The notes beneath the pieces were generated by a model. It was not told where the DNA came from and made no database searches. It saw only the letters and a program-made list of their open reading frames with translations. A DNA stretch of 64,000 bases from NCBI GenBank assembly GCA_020809705.1, contig CP085829.1, forward strand, positions 1,364,001 through 1,428,000, in the 5' to 3' direction. Source of the DNA: Calonectria ilicicola (lineage: Eukaryota > Ascomycota > Sordariomycetes > Hypocreales > Nectriaceae). Shown piece after piece: positions 32,995 through 44,900 of this stretch. The translations under genes were made by a program, and so were the position numbers. Within the stretch, counting starts at the first letter, position 1, and each line of letters opens with the position of its first letter.

Positions 32995-34554
32995 ATGATG
33001 ATACCTCACATCCTATCTACTATCCTTTTTGGTACCAGAGTGCTCGCAAAATCAACGTTGTTTGAGCATGGTACAATTATTACCCTCGATGAAGATACTC
33101 GGACACCTGTTATCTTGCGCGATGCCTCCCTTCTCATCACTGATGATAGAATTGCTACGATCTCCGATTCCGCTAGCGGCAATTTGAGTGTCCCTGCAGG
33201 AACCGAGCGGATAGACGCAAGGAATGATATTATCAGCCCCGGCTTTGTTGATACCCATCGACATGTCTGGCAAACTGTCCATAGGACTCTTGGTGCCAAT
33301 AGCTCGCTTTCATTGTATCTCAGTCGCTGGTCAGGCCAGGCCGGTGCAATCTTTGATCCAGAGATCATGTATTACTCGGAGCTACAGGGACTGTGCGAGG
33401 CCATTGATGCTGGAGTCACGACAATTGTGGACAATGCATCAGGCAGCTTCTCGGAGCAGATAACTGATGCGTCAATCCAAGGGGCTATTGACAGTGGGAT
33501 CCGAAGCTTCTATGCGTATCCTGTCCGTCGGGGTATAGAAGGATTCGCATTCGAGGACCAAGTAGAACACTTCCGGCAAATCATTGAAACTGGGCGTCTG
33601 GTCGATACTAGGGTCTCTCTGGGTCTTGCATATGAGACTTTTGACACGGGTAGTGAGGATGATATCCAGACCGTCATCAGTCTGGCGAGGTCAGTACAAA
33701 GCTGAGACAACGTGGCACATCTCGGCACCTATGGCTAACTGCATAGTTACAGACAATCTAATATCTCCTTCCTTGAGACTCACTTCGTAGGTGGTTCCAT
33801 GGGTCTGGAGAACAGTCCGACCAGGCTCTCGCAACTGGGAATTCTCAACGACACATTCCCTATTATCTTTGTCCATGGCAGCGGGTTAACTCCTACCGAT
33901 GCAACTCACCTTCGAAGTGCGAACCAGTACATCTCCGTGGCGCCAGAGTTTGAGATGCATCACAGCACCGATCACTTCAATCCTTCTCTTGTCCAAGATC
34001 AGCTATCTCTAAGCGTAGGGACTCATTACACCTTCAGTGGTGACTTGGTTTCGCAAGCACGAATCTGGCTACAGTATGTTCGCGATCTCATCTTCACCAG
34101 GACACTCAGAGATTTTAAAATCCCCACCAACAATCCCATGTCCGTCAACCAGGCCTTCCTACTCGCGACGCGTTCTGGTGGCCTCGCTCTCCGGCGACCA
34201 GACCTCGGAGTGATTCGAGTAGGTGCCAAGGCTGATATCGCTGTCTTTGATGGTTCGGCCCCCGGCATGCTGGGCTGGAAAGATCCCATAACCGCTGTCA
34301 TCTTGCACTCGCATGTGGGCAATATTAAGCATGTCCTGATTGATGGCCAGTGGATGAAGAAGGATGGCCAACTGCGCTGTGCATCAAATCAGACAGACGT
34401 TCAAACAAAGTTTCTTCAGTCGGCGCAGAAGGTCCAGCAATTTTGGGAGGAAACCCCAATGCCCGTGTTCGAAGGCCGAGCTGCTCTGACTGGTGCCTTG
34501 TATGAGGCCGTGGATGAGATAGATGTAGTCAGGGGCTCCTTTAATGGATATTAG
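32995..34554 (+). CDS. Secreted amidohydrolase-superfamily protein; exons 32995-33689 and 33753-34554
   Basis: 498-residue member of the chlorohydrolase/cytosine-deaminase-like amidohydrolases, which hydrolyse C-N or C-halogen bonds on ring compounds; substrate unknown. The N-terminus (MMIPHILSTILFGTRVLAKS) looks like a signal peptide, unusual for this mostly cytosolic group. Metal site: HxH in DTHRHVW (H88, H90), a His in IFVHGSGLT and in MHHSTDH. The C-terminal composite-sandwich end GAKADIAVFDGS is clear. Intron 33690-33752 (gtcagt donor, gctaac branch, ttacag acceptor; an acceptor 6 nt earlier also fits). Where relatives usually have Asp before the TH(F/Y)TFS segment, this protein has Gly321, so catalysis may be altered. 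Confidence 0.85.
33690..33752 (+). other. Intron in the amidohydrolase gene
   Basis: Donor gtcagt, branch gctaac at about 33734, acceptors catag (33746) or ttacag (33752). The two choices differ by two residues and keep the same frame, so alternative use would be tolerated. Confidence 0.8.
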
Positions 34555-35500
34555 AGTATGCAATGGACCGGCTCTTGGCCATTGAAACATTTGTCATTTG
34601 CTATGTCAAGGATCTGTTGTTTCTAGATGTCCTTTGAAGGTCACGGATCTTGCATAGTGATGAAACGCTGCTGATGCGCATTAATTTTGAGAGGAGGAAG
34701 CTATTCTAGGCTGTAGAGATAAATATATATAATAGACCCTCAGAGTAGAAGTAGAATTATTCCAGAAAGCTGTGCCTGATCAAATCTTCTCATATCTCGA
34801 GCACCTTTCTTTTCAACTCTTGAAAAACCAACATGAAACTTCAGACACATGAGGTGGGGGAACGGTATAAACGTGTCCAGAAGCGTAAATCTAGTGCCAA
34901 AAAGAACTACTTAGGCTCTATTCACGTAAATATAACAATCACAATCTAGCACCGCAATTCGGATCGTCCATAGGGTTAATTGATCTATTCGTAACGTAAC
35001 CTACAGAATTATTCAGTTCTAACAGGACCGTCTATTTTTGTGATCCGAAATATTCATCCTTCGCATATTCTCTACCTGGGTTATTACTGTTCTCAGAGTT
35101 AGGAATAAACGGGAGCCGAATACCGACTTCGGAGTTTACGACTGTTAACGCCATCGCGCGATGCCAAGGTGCGACCATCCATGCGTCCCGCTATGGGTCG
35201 CTATGCTAAAGTTAATCGAAATGACATAAAACTTTGAGTAGCGCAGAACGGGAACAAATTGCTTCCACTAGAGTGCAAGGGCCACTGACACACATCTTTA
35301 TTCATAGATTACGACGCATCTTGTGGCAGGGGTGACAGTAGTCTGAAAATACTAAGAACTAAAAAAACACATTTATTACAATACATAAATACTACGATCG
35401 TAGTCTTCAATGATTTTTCTCCAACCCTCTGAAGATATCTTGGCATCAAAGTTGAACACGAACTTTGATTTACAGGACTTTCAATACCTCTACATCTTTA
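34555..35500. other. Intergenic region, promoter of the GMC oxidoreductase
   Basis: 946 bp, A/T-leaning, with no open frame of note on either strand and no recognised repeat. Confidence 0.5.
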
Positions 35501-37306
35501 ATGCAGCTTTATCTTGGCCTTTTGGGCCTTGCTGCCCTAGCTCAAGCATCTAAGGGCGATTATACGGCCGCTAAACAGGATACTTATGAGTACATTGTCG
35601 TGGGTTCAGGACCCGGAGGCGGTCCACTGGCTGCCAATTTGGCTAGAAATGGCTACTCAGTCCTGCTCCTTGAAGCTGGCGATGAGCAAGTGGACAACCC
35701 CAACTCTTACATGGTATATAACAACACGCCGGCAATCAATGACCCTCTCACACGTTGGGACTTTTTTGTCTCCCGCGATACACCGGAATTCGACAACGAA
35801 TATGAATTCACTACCTGGCGGCAAACCAACGGCGAGTTCTACGTCGGTTTAGATCCTCCTGAAGGAGCAGAACGTCTAGGCATCTATTACCCTCGTGCAG
35901 GCACCGTTGGAGGATGTGCCATGCACAACGCCGCCTCCATCTCTGTTCCAGCTGATGTTGACTGGAATGATATTGCCAAACTCACTGGTGACGACAGCTG
36001 GATGGCAGCCAACATGCGACAGTATTTAGTCTATCTAGAGCGATGCCACTATCTCCCCAATGGAAGCACACCTGACCATGGTTTCAATGGGTACATCGAC
36101 ACTTCTGCATCGGATCCATCTTGGTCTTTGAACGAGTCTGATGTAACGACGCTGGCCCGGCAATTTTCTGACGCCCTTGGGGGGCGCGAGACAGGCCTAT
36201 CACTCTTCGAGTTGCTGAGCCGTGATATAAATGAAAATTCTCCAGATCGGGATCAGACAGACGGCGTCTTTACACCTTACACTCACTCTAATAATGGAAT
36301 ACGGTCCAGTCCGCGCCAGTACATTCGCGCCACTATTGATGCCGGTTTCCCTCTTACACTTCAAACAACCTCTTTAGTCACCAAAGTCTTGTTCAATAAA
36401 TCCAAGGGTAGAGAGCCAAGGGCAATCGGAGTCGAATATCTTCAAGGCCAAAGCATGTACTCTGCAGACCCTCGCCATGACCCAAACGCTAAGGGTACCC
36501 GAGGGAAGGCCTTCGCCACTAGAGAGGTCATTATCGCCGGGGGTGTCTACAATACACCGCAAATCCTCAAGCTGAGTGGTATTGGCCCGGCAGATGAGCT
36601 GAAGAAGTTCAACATTCCTGTTGTCAAAGATCTCCCTGGTGTGGGTGCCAACCTTAAGGACAACTTGGAGGCCGTTCTGTATGGTACGTTCGAAAAGCCA
36701 GTAGTTGGCTTCTGGGACATGTTCATGACAACAGCGGCCGCTCTACGCACACGTGATATTCACTTTTACTGCGGCAGTTTGAACTTTATTGGCTTCTTCC
36801 CCGGTATGCCAGGCTGGAACGAGAATGAGTTTGAGTGTGGCTTCATGCAGCTCCATCCTCGCAACATCAACGGCACAGTCAAACTCCGGTCTGCGGACCC
36901 GCGAGATATGCCTGAGATTCACCTGGGTTTCTTCCAAGCTGGCGATGATGACGACCTTGAGTCTATGATCGAGGCAATCGACTTTGTGCGACCCATCTTC
37001 AACAATCTCACTAACAATGCCTTTACCGAGCATCGCCCTTGTGCCGCCGGTGTGGAGTGTACAAACGAATTCCAGAGGCACTTCCACCGCGCCCAGGCCC
37101 ACGGTCACCATGCTGTTGGTACTGCTGCTATTGGAGCGGATAGTGACCCGCTTGCTGTGTTGGACTCCAAGTTTCGTGTAAGAGGTGTTCGCAATCTCCG
37201 TGTTGTGGATGCTTCGGTTTGGCCGGTGCAACCGGGTGAGTTGCCCACTCTAGCTACCTTGATGTTGAGCGAGAAGGCTACAGCAGATATTCTGCATACC
37301 CTTTAG
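35501..37306 (+). CDS. Secreted GMC-family FAD-dependent oxidoreductase
   Basis: 601-residue flavoprotein of the glucose-methanol-choline oxidoreductase family; it oxidises alcohols or sugars with FAD. Start ATG 35501 gives a signal peptide (LYLGLLGLAALAQA) with likely cleavage after AQA; the frame upstream begins only at TTG. The Rossmann dinucleotide motif is VVGSGPGGG (G35, G37, G40) with Glu58 closing strand 2 (LLLEAGD). The GMC signature region is YYPRAGTVGGCAMHNAA. The active-site His is H537 in GHHAVGTAAIG, followed by VVDASVWPVQPGELPT; the second catalytic His/Asn of classical members (xHP/NP) is replaced by the GELP type seen in several fungal secreted members. Single exon. It is the last intact gene before the A/T-rich repeat block. 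Substrate cannot be inferred. Confidence 0.92.
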   Translation: MQLYLGLLGLAALAQASKGDYTAAKQDTYEYIVVGSGPGGGPLAANLARNGYSVLLLEAGDEQVDNPNSYMVYNNTPAINDPLTRWDFFVSRDTPEFDNEYEFTTWRQTNGEFYVGLDPPEGAERLGIYYPRAGTVGGCAMHNAASISVPADVDWNDIAKLTGDDSWMAANMRQYLVYLERCHYLPNGSTPDHGFNGYIDTSASDPSWSLNESDVTTLARQFSDALGGRETGLSLFELLSRDINENSPDRDQTDGVFTPYTHSNNGIRSSPRQYIRATIDAGFPLTLQTTSLVTKVLFNKSKGREPRAIGVEYLQGQSMYSADPRHDPNAKGTRGKAFATREVIIAGGVYNTPQILKLSGIGPADELKKFNIPVVKDLPGVGANLKDNLEAVLYGTFEKPVVGFWDMFMTTAAALRTRDIHFYCGSLNFIGFFPGMPGWNENEFECGFMQLHPRNINGTVKLRSADPRDMPEIHLGFFQAGDDDDLESMIEAIDFVRPIFNNLTNNAFTEHRPCAAGVECTNEFQRHFHRAQAHGHHAVGTAAIGADSDPLAVLDSKFRVRGVRNLRVVDASVWPVQPGELPTLATLMLSEKATADILHTL

Positions 37307-37655
37307 CGGGTACCCTGACTGCGATCGGTGCCCGTTTGCGGAATGGCCGCCCCCCAAATCTAACAAGACCGAAATTTGGGGTTGAGATGGCTAGTTAGCT
37401 ATTGGTGGTATAGAGTAGCACCCTATGGGCTAGTGGTTAACACTTCATCATGGGTCAAGGTAGCCCCATAGGTCTGACTAGACATTATAATATACCTCTT
37501 GAAAGATTGTACCGTTGTGACTTACTCATATTTAGTAGCATGGAATTTGACTGCCTGAAGATATTTGGTCGATAGTAAAAGAAATAACATAAAAAATAAT
37601 TAAAGTTATATATAAATTATTTATTTATTTTATCGATATAATATTTATTTATTTG
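37307..37655. other. GMC 3' flank with a short A/T-rich patch
   Basis: No gene. From about 37575 to 37665 composition falls to almost pure A/T, a first sign of the repeat block beyond 38.16 kb. Confidence 0.5.
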
Positions 37656-38006
37656 TCATTTGATTAAAAGAAAGTAGAAAAGGATAGAGAGTTTTAAATC
37701 TCTCAACGATTGTACCACCGCTTGTAGTTCGTTGAAGATTTGGCGCCGTTCAGGGAGGTTCGAAACATAGGGGCCTGGCCTCTGAAATGCTGGAGCGACA
37801 TCCCTCATCAGCATACGCCGTAGAGCAGACAGGCTCTGCTTTTTCTTAGAGGACGCTCTTTCAGCATCACCGCCAGCCCCCCGCAAACGAAGTAAATCAA
37901 ATCGAGTCAATCCCGCTTTCAGATGGCGTACGAAAGTTGCCCAAGAATATTCGGTATCCCACTTACGCATTGTTCTCGCCACTTCTGGACTTGAACACCG
38001 TTTCAT
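37656..38006 (-). CDS. Doubtful 116-codon frame at the edge of the repeat block
   Basis: Starts at ATG 38006. The protein is basic (KRCSSPEVARTMRKW, ERASSKKKQS) and ends in a hydrophobic stretch that lies in the A/T-rich patch. No family is recognised. It sits in a ~500-bp island of normal composition between the patch at 37.6 kb and the main A/T block, so it may be part of a less-mutated transposon or a relic gene. Confidence 0.25.
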   Translation of the reverse strand: MKRCSSPEVARTMRKWDTEYSWATFVRHLKAGLTRFDLLRLRGAGGDAERASSKKKQSLSALRRMLMRDVAPAFQRPGPYVSNLPERRQIFNELQAVVQSLRDLKLSILFYFLLIK

Positions 38007-39649
38007 AACCTACGCTCCTATTTCCTTAAAATAACAATAAGAAGAATCCATATTAATTCATGTGGAGACTAGTTGTGGCTGGCCTCGATGGCCTCACGGC
38101 CTCAATGCGTTGTCGCAGCCCCACAGCCAATTGGGGCTGGACCTAGCTATAAAATACATAGTTGATTGCTCTTTATTTCATAGGAATTAAGGCTCTTTCA
38201 ATCTCTTATTATGACCTAATAACTAAAGTGTAATAGTTATAAGCTTGGGTAGTTATATAAGTTAGTAACTTTTACTATTATATTTTATATTTAATTAAAT
38301 AAATTAAATAATATTTTTTTTATTATTTTTTAATATTAGATATAGTAATTATTATTATTATATATTTAAAATAATTATTAATATTAATATTATAAGTATT
38401 TAAAAACTTTTAATTATTATTAAACTTTATTTATTAAAATAATAAATTAAATAGATTTTTATATTAAAAGATTATATATAAAATCTAGGGCTTTAGGAAT
38501 ATATTAATTCTAATAAAGAAAATATAATAAATAATTTAAATATTACTTTTAATTTAATATTCTTTAATAAAATAAAGAAAAAGATAAAAGATAAATAGAA
38601 AGAAAAAGGATAAATAAGTATATTATAAAATATAGATATTATTATAAGGCTAGAAATAGAGTTTAAAATAGTTAATTTTAAATTTATTACTTTTAAAAAG
38701 TAAGTTTAAAAGGAGTTAGCTTTATATATTTAGATTATTAAGATTATTAAGGAAGCTTATTATTAAGAAATTATTAATAAAATTATTAAATAATATAAAG
38801 ATTATATTACTTATAAATTTATTAAAGCTTTTAAAATAAAGTTTATATTAAAAGAAAATAATATAATTAATAAGGTAAGATTATATTATATAAACTATTT
38901 AAAAGATATTAATTATATAAATTAAGAATTTAAAGCTTAATATATAATTTAAAATTTAATTTAAATTTAAAATAATATTTATAATATTTTTAAAATTAAA
39001 GAAATATTTATTATTTATAATTTTCTTTAAATAATTAATACTTAATTTACTCTTTCTTAAATATAAAACTAATTAAATTAATTTATAAAAAAAGAAATTA
39101 AAAAATAAGTAATTAACTTACTTAAAAACTATAAAAATATCTTCCTAAGAGTTATCTTAAGCTAACTATATTCTAAATATATAGGTATTTATACTATATT
39201 AGGAGACCTCTTAAAGATATAACAAATAGCCTCTTTTAAAAGCCCTAAATGCTTATACAATAGAAAATTCTATAAGTTCATAGTAGCCAAGTGCGCATAC
39301 CTTTAATATGCACTTATAGAAGATTTTAATTTTAAATTTAATAAGAAGCTAATAAATAAGGATTATACTTATATATATATATAATTTTAAGAGTTTAAAT
39401 AGAATAAACTTTATAAAAAGATAATATAAAAAGATTAGATTTTTATTATAATAATTATAAAAAATAATAAATAAAATATTATTTTATTAACTATTATTAT
39501 TATAGTTCTTAACCTAATATTATTATATATAATATAAAAAGCTATATTAATATTTATAATATTAAAAATAGCTCTTCACTTACTTTATTAAAGTATATTA
39601 ATTAATAATTATAATATTATTTACTTAATTAATTTAAAGAAATAACTTA

Positions 39650-41650
39650 TAAAAGGATCCTTTATACTAGAAAAAGAAGGCTATATAAAGGCAAGCTTAA
39701 GCTAATTTCTAATCATAGGAAAAGATAAATATATACTAAAGAACCTATTTAAAGACTTAATTAATGCTTATATAATTAATCTAAAGCTTAATAATATTAT
39801 TATAATAGAAGAATTTTATACTAATATTATATTAAAAGCTTATTTAAAGAAGATTAAAGTCTAATATTATAGCTTTAATTGCTCTTTATATTTTAAAAGC
39901 CTAAAGTAGAGCATCTTTTTAATTAACTATAAATATATATATAATATAATAATTCTTTAATATAAGCTAATCTCTATCTATCTATTAAACTAACTAATAT
40001 TTAATAATATAATTTTAATTAATAATATAGGCATTTAACTAATTATTATTATATTAAAATAAAGAAAATAAAACTTTACTTATTAATTTAGATCTTTAAA
40101 GGATCCCCTAAAACTAAAGAAGAATACTAAGGAGTTATAATATAAATAAGCAAGGTATCTTAGAGCTATAGCACTAAAGAAGCTAGTAAGAAAGGGTCAC
40201 AATATATAAATCAAAGGAACTATAAGGATAGATTGTAAAACTTATACTTAAATATATATAAAATAGGTTATATTATATAGGCAGTTAGACTATTATTCAT
40301 TAAGGCTATTTTAGTGTATTCACTAGAACTTATAAGACTATCCTAGAGGATATAATAGCTCCAATTAGCTTCTAATTATAAAAGATAAGTATAATAGTAT
40401 ATTCTATATATAACCTATTATTAATAAATAAGAAATTATTATATTTAATAAATTATTTTAATTTAAAAATTAAATTAAGAGATAATTTGGCCTTTTAATA
40501 TATATTATTAAATATAATAATAAGATTATTATTATTATAATTAAAGATTTAATTAAATATTAAAAATAAGTATATAAATAAGATATAGATTTAAAGCTCT
40601 CTCTATCAAAGATCTATAAGTTAAATAGTACTATTAAATATATAAATTAAAAAATAATAAATAAATCTAATATAATACTTAATAAAGTAAAACTTTCAAT
40701 AAAGCTATAGCTAAAAAGCACTAGAATAACTATAGACCTACTTAATATATTACCTTTAAAGATAAGGAATTAGATGTCCCTACTTAAGAAATTAAATATA
40801 TAATTTAGGCACTATACTTCTTTACTAATAAAAAAACTTATAATTAATTTAAGGCCTAATTAGAATAATATATATATATATAATTATTATATCTATCCTT
40901 TAATTAAAGGTAAGGTATTAGGCTAATAAAAGAGAGATATAAAAGTCAGCCTTAGAGGCTATATAAGGTATTTAGTAGAATATATAGCTTATAATATATA
41001 TTATATATAAATACCTTAATTTATAAAGATTATTATAATTTAAAATATATAATTTAATAAATATATTAATTATAAACTAAATAAACTAAGCTTAACTAAA
41101 TATATAATTATCTAACTCAAAAATTAAACTTTCCAAATTAAAGAGAAAATTAATAATAAAATAATATATAAAAGATTTTTACAAGAATCAATATCTACAG
41201 ATTTAAACTTAAAAGTAAAGACACCTATAAACATAGAAATAACCACTTAAAACATAATAAAAAACATTAAGTATACACTTAATTAAATACCTATAAAACT
41301 TCAAACACTAGAATAAACTCTAGAACTAAAAAATACATATTTAGAAAGTATAGTAAAAGCTTAATAAAGCATAGATCAAGTATAACAAATAAAGATAAAC
41401 ATAATAAACCAACCACCAATAGAATAGTCCACAAGCTCGAAGGTACATATACCTAAGATAATAAATAAGCAATCAAAACAATTAAAGCAGGCAACAAACT
41501 AACCAATAAGCAGGGCAGTAGAGGAAGCAATAGCTATACTACTATCTAAGTTACTAAAGCTTATAATTATTATTAATATTAGTATATTATAAAGCTAGGA
41601 ATAGAAATCAGGACCTATATATAAAAAAGGTAAAGATTAAAAATAAGGCT
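39650..41650 (+). mobile_element. Degenerate Ty1/copia-type element, integrase region visible
   Basis: Around 40130-40480 the plus strand can be read as the copia pre-integrase and integrase start: an RLGHIGLEALKKLV-like zinc-binding segment, GTIRIDCKTC-like, then YWDLYDYPRG, SSNWLLIIKDEYSR, with stops at Trp/Gln positions. Reverse transcriptase could not be found before the next element begins at 41939, so this copy seems truncated. Boundaries are approximate. Confidence 0.55.
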
Positions 41651-41938
41651 AATTAATTATTTAAATACTTATAGGTATATAAATATATTATTATTAAGTT
41701 TAAAGAAGTAATATAAAGTAAAATTAAAGGACTTTAATATAATAAGATTATAATAAGAATCTAATATTAAATTTCTTTATAATTAATTATTATAAAATAA
41801 ATTATATAAATTTTAAAAGTATTTAAATTATATTTATAATACTTATAAAAATAGTAAAGCAGAAGGAAGTTACTCGGATTAATATAGCACCAAACTGCCC
41901 TAAGCTACACTAAGATAACCTTCTTAAGCCCTTATAAA

Positions 41939-44900
41939 TGTTATGACCCGACCACCTAAAAGGCAGTAACCATAGGCAGAACCCCAACCAATTAAACCAA
42001 ACTACCCTAGACCTATATAACCAACCAATAGAAGTAAAGTCGAACAGCCCTTGTTTAATATAACTAAAGATTGCAATAAGTATTATTAAATCGACTCCAT
42101 TCAACCATTATAATAATAGGACCTTAGATATAATAGTATATAGATAGATCAGATCCTATTATAAGGAATAGGACTGATTAGCTTTTAATATAACTTGATT
42201 ATCTTAATTACAATTAATTATTACTTAATATAATACTTTTATTACTTTATTTTATTATAATATATCTAACCACCCTATTAATAATAAACTCTTTATTTTA
42301 ATTAGTTTATTAAGTTAGGAATTAATTAGATTATTATATATTAAAAGCTTTTATTTAATTAATTATTTATATTAATAATTAAATAATAATAATATTTAGA
42401 AAGAACTCTATTATTATTACTCTTTCTAATAATATTAAGTTAATTATAAAATTATAATAAATTAAAAAAAACTTATAAATATATAAGCTTAATTTAAAAT
42501 AAAAGAAGCTAGAACTACTATAATTAAAGGAAGTAAGAGTAAAGATATTAATAAAATTCTAAGATCTCTAGCTCTAGAACCTTTTTAGGAAAAGCTACTA
42601 ATATAATCCTCTTTTTTATTTAAATAAAAGAATACTTTTACTTCTTTTTAATTTAATTTATAACTTTTAAAATCTAAGTATTATATATTAAAACCCTTCT
42701 TTAAGAAAATATAAAAGTATAATTTAAATTTATTATAAAAGATTATTTAAAAAATAAAAATAATATTAATTAAATTAAAGAAATTTAAAAAATTTTTAAA
42801 GATTAGGAAAATTTTAAGATTATTATTAAAGATAATTTTAATATAATTAATATAAAATAATAAATTATAAATTAATTATATAAACTTAAATAAATAAAAT
42901 CTTATAATTAATATTTAATTAAATTTAAAAGAATTATAATATAAATAGTTTAAAATAATAATATATTAATAAAACTTTATTATAAAAGCTTAAAAAGTAA
43001 AATTAAAGATAAAATTTATAAGAAAAACTAGCTAGAAAAACTTTTAAAGTATATTAAAAATGCTATTAAAATTAACAAAAGATAATTTAATTAATATAAA
43101 GAATATACTTAAGATAATAAAACCTTATATATCCTAAATAAAGGAAAAACCTAAAATAAGTAATAAAGTATTATATATAGGATTTATTTAGGATTAATAG
43201 AACTTGGCATTATCTAAAGTTATAATAAAAATAAGATTATCTACTTTAACTATAGAAAGAAAGGATATAAATCCTTTAAATACCACTCCCTAAGAATAAG
43301 AAATTAGTTTAAATCTATACTAAAAGGATAAAAATAACTTAATATTATAAAAAACTAATAGATTCTAGTATTAGAGGGAAAAGAAGATATTATAGGAAAA
43401 ATTATTTTTACTATTATCTTTAAATATAAATTAATTACTATTATTAAATAATAAAAAAAAGTTATAAACTATAAAAAGTTAAGCTTATCCTATAATAAGA
43501 AATTAATAAAGCTATTTATAAAATATAATTAATTAAAGAAGAAGAAAAAGTATATCTACTATATAAATAATTAAAATAAGCTAAAGAAATAGAAATCCCT
43601 ATATCTATATTAGACATCTATATTAATAAAGCCTCAGCATAATAAGACATTTATACTTATAATAAAAATAGAAAAAGAAGGTAGACAACTAGCTTATAGA
43701 AAATAGTATAATAAATTAAGGAATCCTTATAGGATAGAGATAAAATATTCCTACTAGCCTAAAGTAAATAATAACTAAGAAATCTTAACCCTTAATTAAT
43801 CTAATATTTGGAGGATAATCCTTAATTAGATATAATATATAAAAAATATAAGGAAATTTTATAAATAAATTATTATAATTATAATTATTTTATTTATATA
43901 AAATAAAAATAAAAAATAATATACTTTTTTATTAAAGTAAAAAATATAGCTATTTATTATATTTATAAAAGATACTTTAATTAATATAAAGTTATAAGAA
44001 GAAACCTTTATTACTAATTTATTATATTAAAATTAGGTAAGCCTAAGTTCCTTAATTATAATAAATTACCTTAGAATAAATACCAAGACCTTAAGTATAA
44101 TATTTATATATTAAATAAAATAATAGCCTAACACTAAGCAAAATTAAAAAATAAATAAAGCCCTTTATAAAAGAGTAGTAGGAGTGGCTAGGATAATAAC
44201 CCCTAGAGTTACTAAAAGAACTTCTTAAAAAGCTTTATACTTTATAATTAAAGAATAATCTTAATAATAATTAAAAATAAAAGTAAGAATTAAAGGGAAG
44301 TAATATAATATTATAGTAGATAATAGAGTTAAATAAAATTATATTAATTTTTAAATAATTAACTAACTTTAGCTATTATAAATAATAAAAGCTAATCTAT
44401 ATAAAATTATTAATATAAAAAGAACCTCTTTTAATTATAATAATAATATTATAAATAAAAAAATTAATTACTTAAAAGTCTTTATTAAAGGAAAAAATTA
44501 AAGAATAATCTTTAATATTATTAATATTAAATAATATAATCTAGTTTTAGAATACCTATAATTATATTAATATAACCCTAATATCTACTAGTATACTAAC
44601 TAAATATAAATACCTAAGGAGTATAATATAACTAGTGATATTTCTATAAATCTAGCTAAAAGATCTTAAACTCCTAGCCCTAATTAAATAAAAGATATAA
44701 ATAAAAAAGAATCTTTATTACTTAAAGGAATAAAATATAAATATAAGAATAATTAAAAAAAGTAAAGATAATAAATAATTATCTACTTTAAAATATAATT
44801 CTAATAAATTAATAAAAACCTTAAAAAATAAAAGTTAAAGCAGAAATAGATAGATTATATAATATATCTCTATAATACTAAATCTATAAAAAGCTCTTTA

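Noticed and set aside
38205..38222. tattatgacctaat resembling the start of the Ty3/gypsy LTR
   Set aside because: Similarity covers only about 10 bases and does not continue; likely chance in A/T-rich DNA.
41910..42104. Short frame in the A/T block, likewise those at 46885-47091, 51920-52120 and 53107-53310
   Set aside because: They are chance open stretches in LTR or gag remnants of degraded retrotransposons.
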